Source: Acidimicrobiaceae bacterium (GTDB taxonomy: Bacteria > Actinomycetota > Acidimicrobiia > Acidimicrobiales > Ilumatobacteraceae). From it: 64,000 nt of DNA. The first letter of the stretch is position 1, and each line of letters begins with the position of its first letter. Positions 46,253 to 55,882 of this stretch are shown here, piece after piece. The stretch spans positions 1 to 64,000 of the forward strand of contig JADKGZ010000017.1 in the NCBI GenBank assembly GCA_016722025.1. The letters are read 5' to 3'. A program made the translations under genes and the position numbers. The notes under the pieces are model-generated. The model saw only the letters and a program-made list of their open reading frames with translations, had not been told where the DNA came from and did not search any database.

Positions 46253-47016
46253 TTGAGGATCCCCAGTTCTTCCAACAGGTCAACGACAGCGGGTGCGGCC
46301 TCTGGGCCGTTGCCGAGCATGACGGTGGCGCTGGCCTGCTCGGCCGACTGAACCAGGCTGACCATCTGCTGGCCGCCGAGCACACCCTGCGGCACGACCT
46401 GACCGACCTCGATCTTCTTCGAACCGAGGCGACCTTTCAGTGTCGGGTAGCGGGGCAGGTTGATGCCTTCCTTCACACCCAGCACTGCCGGCATCGGCAT
46501 TGTGTAGACCTCGACACCGGCGTCGCTGTGACGCCGCGCCGTGATCGAGTCGCCGTTGATCTCGATGCCCTTGATGCCGTTCACGATCGGACGCGCCAGC
46601 GCGTAGGCGACCCGTACCCCGACCTGGAAGTTGCCGGCGTCAGCGCTTTCGTTGCCGAACAGGATCAGGTCGAAGGGACCATCGGCAGACTCGATGCCCT
46701 GGATGGCCGACGTGATGGCGGCAGCAGTTCGTTGAGGGTCCCACTCGGCCGAGTCGATGGGTAGCAGCACCGCCTTGTTGACACCGATGCTGGCTGCGTA
46801 GCGCAGTTGCTCGTCGGCCTCGGCCGGGCCGAGGGTGAGCACGGTGGACTCGCCGCCGTGCTGTTCGACGAGTTGCACGGCCTCCTCCACTGCGCACTCC
46901 TCGTGCGGGCTGGTGGTGAACGCCAGGTACGCGGTGTCGACGGCTTGGCCATCGGCGGTGATGTTGATCTTGGCGCCGGGGGCCGGCACGCGCTTGACGC
47001 AGACCAGGACCTTCAT
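46249..47016 (-). CDS. etfB: Electron transfer flavoprotein, beta subunit
   Basis: 255 residues, beginning MKVLVCVKRVPAPGAKI, with the beta-subunit signature VYTMPMPAVLGVKEGINLPR and a C-terminal interaction segment. The start ATG at 47016 is two bases after the stop of the GcvT-fused dehydrogenase, so dehydrogenase, etfB and etfA form one operon and very probably one electron chain. The pair may also serve the other four dehydrogenases in the window. Confidence 0.95.
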   Translation of the reverse strand: MKVLVCVKRVPAPGAKINITADGQAVDTAYLAFTTSPHEECAVEEAVQLVEQHGGESTVLTLGPAEADEQLRYAASIGVNKAVLLPIDSAEWDPQRTAAAITSAIQGIESADGPFDLILFGNESADAGNFQVGVRVAYALARPIVNGIKGIEINGDSITARRHSDAGVEVYTMPMPAVLGVKEGINLPRYPTLKGRLGSKKIEVGQVVPQGVLGGQQMVSLVQSAEQASATVMLGNGPEAAPAVVDLLEELGILK

Positions 47017-47018
47017 CG

Positions 47019-49591
47019 TCAGCTCTTCATCCGCGCGTCGGTGGGGTCGAACAGCGGTGTGGCGCCGGCGACGTCGACCGTGACCGGGTAGCACTCGTTC
47101 ATGTACATCACCTGCAGCTTGGTGCCCACCACCGCATGCTGCGGCGGCAGGTAGGCCAGCAGCAGGTACTTGCCAACGGACGGCCCGGCGCCTGCGGTCG
47201 TGACGCGAGAGACGCGACCCTTGGCGTCGAGGATGCGCTCGCCGTCGAGTGTGAGGATGGGCTCGTTGCCGCCGGTGGGGAACCGGTCGTAGCCGTCGGC
47301 GCACCGCTGTGAGTCCATCGACAGCGTGCACATGATCGCGGCAGGGGCCTCCTCGCGGGCGGCCAGGTACGCGGCCTTGCCGATGAAGTCGGCGCTCTTC
47401 ACCTTCGGCCGGTTGAGGCCGGCCTCGACCGGGTTGTACTCGCTCTCCAGCTCGGCGCCCATCAGGCGGTAGCCCTTTTCGATGCGGCCGGTGACGGCGT
47501 ACACGCCGATGCCCACGGGGATGATCTCGAACTCCTCGCCGGCTGCGAACACGGCGTCCCACAGCGTCAGGCCGTGCTCCATGTTGGTGTAGATCTCCCA
47601 GCCGTTCTCACCCACGTAGCTGATGCGGAACATGATGCACGGCACGCCGGCGATGAGCACCTCGCGCACCGCGCCGTAAGGGAAGCCCTCCTGGCTGAGG
47701 TCGTACGGCGCCGTCGTGTGATCGGTGACGATCTTGGCCATCGTCGCCACCGCGTTGGGGCCCCACACGCCGAGCGTGCACATGCCCTGCGAGCGATCAT
47801 TGAAGGAGACGGAGTTGCCGGTGCGCGCGTTGAACTCGTTGCGGTACTTGTTGAACCAGTAGTTGTCGCGGCCGCCGTCGAAGGCGCCGGTGATGACACG
47901 GAAGTGGTGCTGGCCGAGGCGCTGGATGGTGAGGTCGCCACGGAAACCACCGTGGGGGGTGAGCAACGGTGTGTACACGCTGCGACCCACGGGTACGTCG
48001 ACGCTGTTGACGCACATGTAGTTCAGGTACTCGACGACACCCGTGCCCTCGAAGTCGAACTCGTTGAACGCGGTGAGATCGACGACACCCACGCTGTCGC
48101 GCATCTGCAGGTGCTCTGCGTTGGTGACAGGGTTCCACCAGCGGGCATCCCACTCGTGGGTGCGCGGCGTGAACGCCGCGGGGTACTTCGCCTGCAGCTT
48201 CTCGTTGCTGGAGTACCACTGCGGGCGCTCCCAGCCGCGTGCGTCGAAGAACGTCGCGCCCAGCGCTTCCTCACGGGTGTAGAACGGGCTGCGGCGCAGG
48301 CCGCGCTGGCTGGCCCACTGCTCACGAGGGTGCACGATGCCGTAGGTCTTGTTGAAGTGCTCGTTGCACCGAGCGTTGATGTGCCACTCGGTCTTCTCGT
48401 GCGGGTAGAAGCGGCTGATGTCACTGCCGTGCGGGTCGCACATGTGCGGGTAGCCGTACGTCATCCACTCGGCGACGAGCTGCGCGATGCCGGGGCCTTC
48501 CTTGATCCACACGGCAGCCGCGCTCCACAGGTTGCGCACCTCGGGGTCTCACCCAGCACCGGGTTGGCGTCGGGGGTGAGCGACAGCAGGCCGTTGATCG
48601 CGTAACGGATCTCGGCGTCGCCGAGCATCTCCATCAGATCGATCGCTTGCTCCATCTGAGGGTCGAAGTCGTCGTACGTGAGCGGCAGCTCGGTGGGTGT
48701 GAGCGCCGACTCCGCGTTGCTGGGGATGTCGTCGGCGCGCATCAGGATGGGGCGGTGGGCGTAGCTGCCGACTTCCATCGACCCCGACGACTGACGCTCG
48801 TAGCAGAACGTGTCCATGTCGCGGATGATCGGGTAGGCGAGCTCCTTGTTGCTCTCCTGCAGGATGTCGATGGGGCCGACGTCGGCCATCTGGTGCACTG
48901 CCGGAGTGAGCGGGATGTTGGCGCCCGCCATGGCAGCGATGCGGGGGCTCCACACGCCGCAGGCGACCACCACGTACTCGGCCTCGATACGACCCTTGTC
49001 GGTGACGACCGCGGTGACCCGCTTGCCGCCCGGCACGTCCTCGGTCTCGACGTCGAGCACTTCGGTGTTGGCGAACACGTGCAGCACGCCGTTGGCCATG
49101 GCCTCTTCACGCATCTTGGTGCCGGTGGCCAGCGAGTCGACCACGCTGACGCTGGGGGTGTAGTAGCCGCCGAGCAGGATGTCCTCATTGATGAAGGGCA
49201 CCATCTCCTTGATCTCGGCGGGGGTGACCAGGCTGGCCTCGATGCCCCATGCCTTGGCCGAGGTCATCCGCCGCTTGAACTCCTCCAAGCGTTGCGGTTC
49301 GCGAGCGACCTCGATGCCGCCACACGTGTTGTTGAGGCCGGCGTCGATGTACTGGTTCTGGCTGTCGATGGTGAGGAACGCCATCTCCTTGTTGTGATCC
49401 GTGGGGAAGATGAAGTTGCTCGCGTGGCCCGTGGAGCCACCGGGGTTGGGCAACGGGCCCTTGTCGATCTGCACCATGTCGGTCCAGCCGAGGCGGCTGA
49501 GGTGGCCGACCAGGCAGTTGCCGACGATGCCGGCGCCGATGACGACGACCTTCGCCGATGACGGAAACGCGTTGGACCCAGAATCGCTCAC
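47019..49591 (-). CDS. GcvT-fused FAD-dependent dehydrogenase, copy 5 (one frame break)
   Basis: FAD domain with VVVIGAGIVGNCLVGHL and GGSTGHASNFIFPTDHN; C-terminal GcvT fold with ISYVGENGWEIY and EKGYRLMGAELESEYNP. One base is missing near 48547; restoring it joins NPVLGETP to EVRNLWSAAAVWIKEG and gives about 857 residues. It differs from the other four copies: STGHASNF replaces STWHAAGL, and the GcvT part has ENGWEIY rather than ELGWEL, so its substrate is probably different. The start is GTG at 49591 with GGGAG six bases upstream. First gene of the operon with etfB and etfA, divergent from a GntR regulator. Confidence 0.85.
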
Positions 49592-49633
49592 AGTTCACTC
49601 CCACGAAGACGAAGATCGCGCCGACCACGATCC

Positions 49634-49656
49634 GGTGATATATCATCACCATATCA
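49634..49656. promoter_or_regulatory. Nested palindromes in divergent promoter, probable GntR operator
   Basis: GGTGAT-N5-ATCACC (49634-49650) overlaps TGATAT-N9-ATATCA (49636-49656), an AT-rich patch in GC-rich DNA between the dehydrogenase start (49591) and the regulator. This is the expected place for a GntR-family site that controls both. The likely GTG start of the regulator (49635) lies inside it, so bound protein would also cover its own translation start region. Confidence 0.5.
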
Positions 49657-50399
49657 CACGCCGAACTGTCACACCCCGAACCGTCACGTCTCGAACTGTC
49701 ACGCCTCGAACGGTCACACCCCGAACCGTCACGCCTCGAACGGCACCCCCCGAGTCGCTGAGCGAGCAGGCCTACCGCGACATCCGGCGGATGATCGTGC
49801 ACCTCGAGCTCGCCCCCGGGGCCGTGATCCGCGAAGACGCGCTGCAGGCAACCCTGCAGCTGGGGCGCACCCCGATCCGCGAGGCACTGCAGCGCTTGGT
49901 GCGCGATCAGTTCGTCACCGTCATGCCCCGCCGCGGCATGTACGTCAGCAGCATCGATGTCGGCGACCTGGCGCTGCTGTACGAGACGCGGGCAATCCTC
50001 GAGCCGTATGCGATGAGGCTCGCGTGCGCCCGCGGCACCGACGACGCGTGGAACGACATGGCATCGTTGTTGGAAGGGGCCACGGCCGACGCCACCCCTG
50101 CGGCGCTGCTGGAGATCGATCGCGGGTGCCGCGAGCTGGTGTGGCGGGCGGCCGACAACCGCTTCCTCACCGATCATCTCGACATGCTCTACGCGCACAG
50201 CGACCGGCTGTGGCACCTCTACCTGGGCGATGTCGCCGACCTGCACGGCATGATCGCAGAGCACCGCGCCATCCTGCACGCCCTGCGGGCCGACGATGCC
50301 GACCGCGCCGCCGAGCTGATCGAAGCCCACATGCACCACTTCGACCAGCAGATCCGCGACGCGGTGCGCCGCCGCCTCGACTCGCCACTCGCCGGCTGA
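49635..50399 (+). CDS. GntR-family (FCD) transcriptional regulator with repeat-encoded N-terminus
   Basis: 254 residues if it starts at GTG 49635. Winged helix at about 42-105 (LSEQAYRDIRRMIVHLELAP, LGRTPIREALQRL), then the all-helical FCD effector domain with its metal-ligand histidines (MIAEHRAILHAL, EAHMHHFD). Before the helix-turn-helix the frame encodes about five RTVTP units from six 15-bp DNA repeats. No better start lies between the repeats and the domain, although a non-ATG start there is possible. It is divergent from the dehydrogenase-etfBA operon, its probable target. Confidence 0.82.
   Translation: MIYHHHITRRTVTPRTVTSRTVTPRTVTPRTVTPRTAPPESLSEQAYRDIRRMIVHLELAPGAVIREDALQATLQLGRTPIREALQRLVRDQFVTVMPRRGMYVSSIDVGDLALLYETRAILEPYAMRLACARGTDDAWNDMASLLEGATADATPAALLEIDRGCRELVWRAADNRFLTDHLDMLYAHSDRLWHLYLGDVADLHGMIAEHRAILHALRADDADRAAELIEAHMHHFDQQIRDAVRRRLDSPLAG
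49662..49751. repeat. Six tandem 15-bp repeats at the start of the gntR gene
   Basis: Units of the type CGAACTGTCACACCC begin at 49662, 49677, 49692, 49707, 49722 and 49737, the last diverged. Variation is concentrated at base 6 (T, C or G) and in the last four bases. The 15-base period keeps the reading frame and gives repeated RTVTP/RTVTS. Confidence 0.88.
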
Positions 50400-50443
50400 G
50401 CGTTCGACCGCGCCGGGCTCGCTCGTCGCCGGCCCACCCTACG

Positions 50444-51211
50444 ATGCCTGCGATGTTCACCGCCGGCGCACTCATCATCGGAGCGATTGCAGCGCTGGTG
50501 ACCGGGCTGTCCAAGGCAGCGCTCCCCGGCGCCGGGTTGCTGGCGGTGCCGCTGTTCGCGATGGTGGCGGAGGGCCGCGGCATTCCTGGCGTGGCCCTGC
50601 CGGTGCTGCTGTTCGGCGACGTGTTCGCCGTGCGGTGGTACCGCCAGCACACTCGTTGGGAGCTGCTGCGGCCGCTCGCGACGTGGGTGGCTCTCGGCTT
50701 CGCAGGTGGCACAGCGTTCTTCCTGGTTGCCGGCAGCAGCACGCGAGTGCTCGACATCGTGATCGCCGCGGGCATCTTGCTGGTGGTGGCGTTGCAGGTG
50801 ATGCGCATCGTCCGGCAACGCCCAGCACACGAGAGCACCACCACCGACGCGGTGCTCTACGGCACCGCCGGCGGCTTCACCACCTTCGTCTCCAACGCCG
50901 CAGGGCCGATCATGAACACGTACCTGGTGGGGTTGGGGCTGGACAAGCGCGAGCTCGTCGGCACCTCGGCCTGGTTCTACCTGGCGGTCAACCTGACGAA
51001 GGTGCCCGTGTACCTCGCGATCGGCGAGCTCGCCAGCGGTGGCCGATTCTTCACGTGGGAGAGCCTCGCCTTCGACCTGGCGCTGCTGCCGGCCGTTGCG
51101 ATCGGGGTCTACACCGGACGCCACGTGTTGCATCGCCTGCCGGAGCGGTTGTTCCTGTGGGTCGTGCTGGTGCTCTCGTTCGCCGGGGCGATGAAGCTGC
51201 TGCTGCCGTAG
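50444..51211 (+). CDS. TauE/SafE-family membrane transporter
   Basis: About 255 residues with about eight hydrophobic helices in two related halves; LVTGLSKAALPGAGLLAVPL in the first and FTTFVSNAAGPIMNTYLVG in the second are the family's signature segments. TauE/SafE proteins are putative anion exporters for sulfite, sulfoacetate and other organic anions. It starts 45 bases after the gntR stop; ATG at 50453 is an alternative start. The substrate is not deducible here. Confidence 0.85.
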   Translation: MPAMFTAGALIIGAIAALVTGLSKAALPGAGLLAVPLFAMVAEGRGIPGVALPVLLFGDVFAVRWYRQHTRWELLRPLATWVALGFAGGTAFFLVAGSSTRVLDIVIAAGILLVVALQVMRIVRQRPAHESTTTDAVLYGTAGGFTTFVSNAAGPIMNTYLVGLGLDKRELVGTSAWFYLAVNLTKVPVYLAIGELASGGRFFTWESLAFDLALLPAVAIGVYTGRHVLHRLPERLFLWVVLVLSFAGAMKLLLP

Positions 51212-51229
51212 CCGCGGCGACACGCTGCG

Positions 51230-52426
51230 TCAGCGGGCGTTGGCCTTCGACGCGACCGACCAAGCCCCGAGCCACGACGCAGCTGCGAGCACGACGTGGT
51301 CGTGCCAGCGGGGTGCAGCCACCTGCACTGCCAACGGCAACCCGGTGGCGGGGTCGGTCCCGGCAGGAACGCTGACGGCCGGCCAGCCGGTGAGGCTCCA
51401 GGGCAGCGTGAACACGTAGTCGTCACCCTCCAGCGGTCGATGCACCGGGGCGACGTCGGCCACCACCGGGCCGACGATGATGTCGAACCCTGCGGCCGCG
51501 CGAGTGAACCTGCCGGAGAATCGATCCCAATCGCCCAATTGGCGATCTGCGGCCGCGCCGGAGAGAGCCGAGCGGCCCCAGTACCGCAGCGTGATGTCGA
51601 GCGCTTCATCGAGGTGCGCCGGGAGCGGCTCGTCGACGATCACGCAGCCGAGATCGGCGAGACGCGACACCGCCGCCTGCACGGCGGCACGCGTCGAGCC
51701 GGCAGGCGCCCATGCCGCCTCCTCGACGATGGCGACCCGCAGCCCCCTTGGGTCCACCGAGGAAGGTGCCCGCAGCGGCACCGGCACGCAGTCCGGGTCC
51801 ACGCCGTCGGGCCCGCAGATCACGCTCATGATGGTGAGCAGATCGGCGGCACTCGCGGCCAACGGGCCGATCACCGTGCGCCCGTCGTGCCTGCCACCGA
51901 CACGCGGGAAGTGGCCGGTGTTCGGCACCAGGCCGAACGAGGGCTTGAACCCGAAGACGCCGCACCATGCGGCCGGCAGGCGGATGCTGCCGCCAGAGTC
52001 GCTGCCGAGGCCCACCAGTGACGCGCCGGCACCGATCAAGGCTGCCTCCCCGCTGGACGAGCCTCCCGGTGTGCGCTCGGCGTCGAGAGGATGGTGGCAC
52101 CGACCATGGATCGGGTGCTCTGCCCCCGGTTGCGTCTTCGCAATCACGATGGCAACGGCGGCGCGCAGCCGTGCGACGGCGGTGGCGTCGCGTTCCGGCA
52201 TGCGGCCCGTGCGTTCGAGCGCTTCACCCTCGCAGGCAAGGCCGGCGACGTCGATCCAATCCTTGATCGTGATCGCCAGCCCAGCCAGTTGGCGCCGCGG
52301 CACTTCCGCGTCCAGTGCTGCCGCCTGGGCGAGCGCAGCCTGATCGTCGCGGCACACCACCGCCCCCAGCGCGACCGCGGCATCGAGCCTGGCCTGCGCA
52401 GCCTGAACGCCTTCGATCACCGACAT
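51230..52426 (-). CDS. Amidase-signature family enzyme
   Basis: 398 residues. The Ser-cisSer-Lys triad is in place: Lys in AITIKDWIDV, cis-Ser in GGSSSGEAAL and the nucleophile Ser in LGSDSGGSIRLPA. These enzymes hydrolyse amides, including amino-acid and aryl amides, or act in tRNA amidation; absence of GatB/C partners and the short length favour a catabolic amidase. ATG at 52426 starts MSVIEGVQAAQARL; an upstream ATG at 52438 would add four residues. It converges with the TauE/SafE gene. Confidence 0.88.
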   Translation of the reverse strand: MSVIEGVQAAQARLDAAVALGAVVCRDDQAALAQAAALDAEVPRRQLAGLAITIKDWIDVAGLACEGEALERTGRMPERDATAVARLRAAVAIVIAKTQPGAEHPIHGRCHHPLDAERTPGGSSSGEAALIGAGASLVGLGSDSGGSIRLPAAWCGVFGFKPSFGLVPNTGHFPRVGGRHDGRTVIGPLAASAADLLTIMSVICGPDGVDPDCVPVPLRAPSSVDPRGLRVAIVEEAAWAPAGSTRAAVQAAVSRLADLGCVIVDEPLPAHLDEALDITLRYWGRSALSGAAADRQLGDWDRFSGRFTRAAAGFDIIVGPVVADVAPVHRPLEGDDYVFTLPWSLTGWPAVSVPAGTDPATGLPLAVQVAAPRWHDHVVLAAASWLGAWSVASKANAR

Positions 52427-52501
52427 GCGCAGCATCATCCCAGCTCACCGCCAGCGCGGCAACAGGTCTGTCGTCCACGCCACATGGCGCGCCGTCAGCC
52501 G

Positions 52502-53758
52502 TCAGCCGTCAGCGTCGTCGACGACCGCCGGCACACCCTTTCCGGCGAGGCGCTTCGCAGCGGCGACGAAGCCGTGATCGGCGACAGAGGCGACAACTGC
52601 CGCGACGATCGTGAGCGGCAGCACCTTCGGATCCCCGCACAGCTCGGCGACGACGAGTGCCCCCAACAACGGCGACCTCAGCGAGATCGTGATGGCAGCC
52701 GCCATGGCCACCAGTGCTGCTCCCCACAGCTCGCCGGCCCGCGAGGGCGATGCGCCGCACACGAGCAGCGCAGCCATTGCGGCGCCCGCGCCGACCGCCA
52801 GCGAGGGCGAGAACACACCGCCGGGCACACCCGAGCGCAACGTGGCAACCGTTGCGATCATCTTCACCACAACCATCGCCAACACCAACTGCATCGTTGG
52901 TGAGGTTGCAGCTGAGCGGAGCGCCTCCAGCCCGTTGCCGGTGGCCTTCGGAAACGCTCCGACCAACCCCACAGCCAGTGCCGCGGCAACCCAATGAGCG
53001 CGGGCGATGCCGCCACTGTCGACCCGGGGAAAGCGTTCACGAAGCCATCGGAACAACAGGCTCGCAACGATGGCGGGCACCACGCCGAGAGCGGCGAAGC
53101 CGACCACGCTGCCATCGAGCCGCTCCAGTCCGGGCAGCACTGCTTCTCCCCCGAGCGCGAGCTCGGCTGTCGTGTAGCCGCTCGCAGCGCCGATGAGGCC
53201 GTAGATCAACGAGCGTCGTGAGTCGCGAATGCCGATGTGGCCTTCCACGTACACCACCGCGCTCAACGGCGCGTGGTAGGCGGCGGCAAAGGCGGCGGCC
53301 ACACCCGCGGCGATGAGCGACGGCCGCCGCGGCGCATCGCTTCCGGCAACTGCTGCGCCGATCGCGCCTCCCGTTTCGATGATGGCCGACTCGCGACCGA
53401 TCGAGAGCATCCCCGCGGTAGCGATCCACGTCGATCCGCTGTGCAGCAGCGTGCACCCGAGGCTGGGAGCAGCACCCTCCCCGCGTGCGGCGGCGGCGAG
53501 CTGCGCCAACCCCAGACGACTCCTGGCCAGCCGCATGCTCGTCCGCGCCAGCAACCATGCCAGCACCAGCGCCCCGCCGATGATGGCCAACCGCTCGGCC
53601 ACCGCAAGGTTCGACGCGGCGACAGTGGGGTCGGAAGACCCAGCCACGTGCTCGGTGACCCAGAACGCCGACCGGCGGAACGCCGCCGCGAAGCAGGCTG
53701 CAGCGACACCCACGACGAGTGCCGCTGCACCGCGTCGTACCTCGGTCGCGCATCTCAC
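52502..53758 (-). CDS. ClC-family chloride channel/transporter
   Basis: 418 residues, strongly hydrophobic. ClC features include IGRESAIIETGGAIGA (the usual GREGP loop, with the gating-glutamate position kept but Gly-Pro replaced by Ser-Ala), VPGGVFSPSLAVGAGAAM (the GxFxP loop) and SLRSPLLGALVVAELCGD near the end. The Gly-Ser of LLHSGST may correspond to the first selectivity loop. The altered filter residues make chloride specificity uncertain. No cytoplasmic CBS domains are present. Confidence 0.8.
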   Translation of the reverse strand: MRCATEVRRGAAALVVGVAAACFAAAFRRSAFWVTEHVAGSSDPTVAASNLAVAERLAIIGGALVLAWLLARTSMRLARSRLGLAQLAAAARGEGAAPSLGCTLLHSGSTWIATAGMLSIGRESAIIETGGAIGAAVAGSDAPRRPSLIAAGVAAAFAAAYHAPLSAVVYVEGHIGIRDSRRSLIYGLIGAASGYTTAELALGGEAVLPGLERLDGSVVGFAALGVVPAIVASLLFRWLRERFPRVDSGGIARAHWVAAALAVGLVGAFPKATGNGLEALRSAATSPTMQLVLAMVVVKMIATVATLRSGVPGGVFSPSLAVGAGAAMAALLVCGASPSRAGELWGAALVAMAAAITISLRSPLLGALVVAELCGDPKVLPLTIVAAVVASVADHGFVAAAKRLAGKGVPAVVDDADG

Positions 53759-53774
53759 ACTGACGGACAGCGGG

Positions 53775-55005
53775 TCAGATCGGCAGGTTGCCGGTGGCCG
53801 TGCGCGTGCTGCCGTGGTCGCGGTAGGCGGCGATGGTGCGCTGGGCGATGCGCATCTGGTGGATCTCGTCGGCCCCGTCGGCGAAGCGGGCCCAGCGGGC
53901 GTGCTGGTACATGTGGGCCAGCGGGGTGTCGGTGGAGTAGCCGAGGGCGCCGTGCACCTGGATCGAGCGGTCGATCACGCGGCCCAGCATGTTGGCCACG
54001 AAGTGCTTGGCCATCGAGACCTCGCTCTTGAAGTCGGCTCCGCTGTCGATGAGGTAGGCGGCGTGCAGCACCATCAGCTTCGCCTGGTAGAGCTCCATCG
54101 AGGAGTCGGCGATCATCCACTGGATGCCCTGCTTCTCGGCGAGCACACTGCCGTGCGAGTACCGGTTCAGCGAACGGTCGACCATCATGTCGAGCGCCGT
54201 CTCGGCCTGGGCGATCCAGCGCATGCAGTGCGCGAGGCGGGCGGGCCCGAGGCGGTACTGGCCCGAGCATGTGGCCCTGCCCGCGGCCGCCCAGCATGTT
54301 CTCGGCGGGGATGCGCAGGTCTTCGATGACGATCTCGCTGTGGCCGTTGGCGCCGTGCATGGTCTCCACCTCGCGCACGCGGTGCCACCCGTCGCTGGGC
54401 AGGTCGACGATGAAGGCCGTGTTGGCGGCCTGCGGCAGGTCGGGGTTGTCCTCCGTGCGGCACACGAGGATGGCGAACTTGGCCCGCCGGGCGTTGGAGA
54501 TGAACCACTTGTGGCCGTTGATCACCCACTCGTCGCCGTCCTTGACGGCGGTGGTGCGGATGAGCGTCGGGTCCGAGCCGGCGACCTCCGGCTCGGTCAT
54601 CGCGAAGCAGCTCATCGCCGTGCCGTCGCACAGCGGCTTGAGGTACTTCTCCTTCTGCTCGGGCGTACCCCAGTGCAGCAGCGTGTGCATGTTGCCCTCG
54701 TCGGGCGCCTGGCAGTTCAACACGAACGGCCCCGTAGTGGCCTTGGCCGCCTCGGCCTGCACCATGGCCAGCTGCACGTGCCCCAGGCCCATGCCGCCCC
54801 ACTCCTTGGGCATGTGCGGCATCCACAGACCGACTTCCATCGCCTGCTTGCGCAGCGCGACGAGCTTCCCGATGTAGTCAGCGCGGTCCTCGTCGCGCAG
54901 CTTGTCGAGCTCGGCTTCCCCGGGCTTGACGACGTCGTTGACGAACGAGCGCACCCGCAGTCGAATCTCTTCCAGCTCCGGACTCAGCGTGAAGTCGATG
55001 GCCAT
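53775..55005 (-). CDS. Acyl-CoA dehydrogenase (one frame break)
   Basis: FAD-dependent acyl-CoA dehydrogenase of about 409 residues after removing one extra G near 54262 (ENMLGGRGQGHMLG then QYRLGPARLAHCMRW). Signature AMTEPEVAGSDPTLIRT and the C-terminal VHGALGYSTDTPLAHMYQHA are clear. It resembles the ACAD10/11-like group seen beside aminoglycoside-type kinases, and such a kinase lies at 55883. ATG at 55005 begins the conserved MAIDFTLSPELEEIR. It faces the SDR gene at 55116 head to head across 110 bases. Confidence 0.88.
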
Positions 55006-55115
55006 GCCGGCGTTCCCCTTGTCGTTCTTCTGATCGTTGATCTGATCGTTGTTCGTGATGGTCGTTCGTGATCGCCGTGGCGATTCCCCAAGTCCGGCCA
55101 CTGTAGGTTCCGGGA

Positions 55116-55871
55116 ATGCCCCAGGACCTGTTCGAGCTGACCGGAAGCGTTGCACTCGTCACGGGCGGTTCCCGTGGGCTGGGTCGCGAGATGGTGCTGG
55201 CGTTCGCCCAGCACGGGGCCGACGTGGTGATCGCCAGTCGCAAGCTGGAGAACTGCAACGCCGTCGCCGCCGAGGTGCGCGCGCTGGGGCGCCGAGCGCT
55301 TCCCGTGGCCTACCACGCCGGCAGCTGGGCCGATGCCGATGCGCTCGCCGACGCGGCGTACGCAGAGTTCGGGAAGATCGACATCCTCGTCAACAACGCC
55401 GGCATGTCGCCGCTGTACGCCAGTCTCGACACGGTCACCGAGGAGCTCTTCGACAAGGTGATCGGCGTCAACCTGAAGGGCCCGTTCCGGCTGTCGTCGA
55501 TCGTGGGCACGCGCATGGCCGCAGGTGCCGGTGGCTCCATCATCAACATCTCGTCCATCGCCAGCCAGCGCCCCAGCCCCGGCGAAGCGCCGTACGGCGC
55601 GGCGAAGGCGGGCGTCAACTCCCTCACGCAGAGCATGGCTGCAGCGTTCGGCCCGAAGGTGCGCGTGAACTGCATCGTGCCCGGCCCGTTCCTCACCGAC
55701 ATCTCCAAGGCCTGGGACATGGAGGCGTTCAACGCTCGGGCGAAGAGCGCGTTCGCGCTCGGTCGCGGCGGCCAACCGCACGAGATCGTAGGTGCCGCGT
55801 TGTACCTCGCCAGCGAAGCGAGCAGCTACACCACCGGCGCGTTCATCAACATCGACGGCCTGCCGCGGTAG
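55116..55871 (+). CDS. Short-chain dehydrogenase/reductase
   Basis: 251 residues, classical SDR: TGGSRGLGREM for NAD(P), NNAGMS, catalytic Ser in NISSIAS and YGAAKAG (Tyr-x3-Lys). Starts at ATG 55116, divergent from the acyl-CoA dehydrogenase and convergent with the kinase-like gene. With those neighbours it could interconvert a keto- and hydroxyacyl intermediate; the substrate is otherwise unknown. Confidence 0.9.
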   Translation: MPQDLFELTGSVALVTGGSRGLGREMVLAFAQHGADVVIASRKLENCNAVAAEVRALGRRALPVAYHAGSWADADALADAAYAEFGKIDILVNNAGMSPLYASLDTVTEELFDKVIGVNLKGPFRLSSIVGTRMAAGAGGSIINISSIASQRPSPGEAPYGAAKAGVNSLTQSMAAAFGPKVRVNCIVPGPFLTDISKAWDMEAFNARAKSAFALGRGGQPHEIVGAALYLASEASSYTTGAFINIDGLPR

Positions 55872-55882
55872 TTCGCCGGCCA

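Noticed and set aside
49662..49751. CRISPR array
   Set aside because: The units are 15 bp, contiguous and without spacers, and no cas genes are present.
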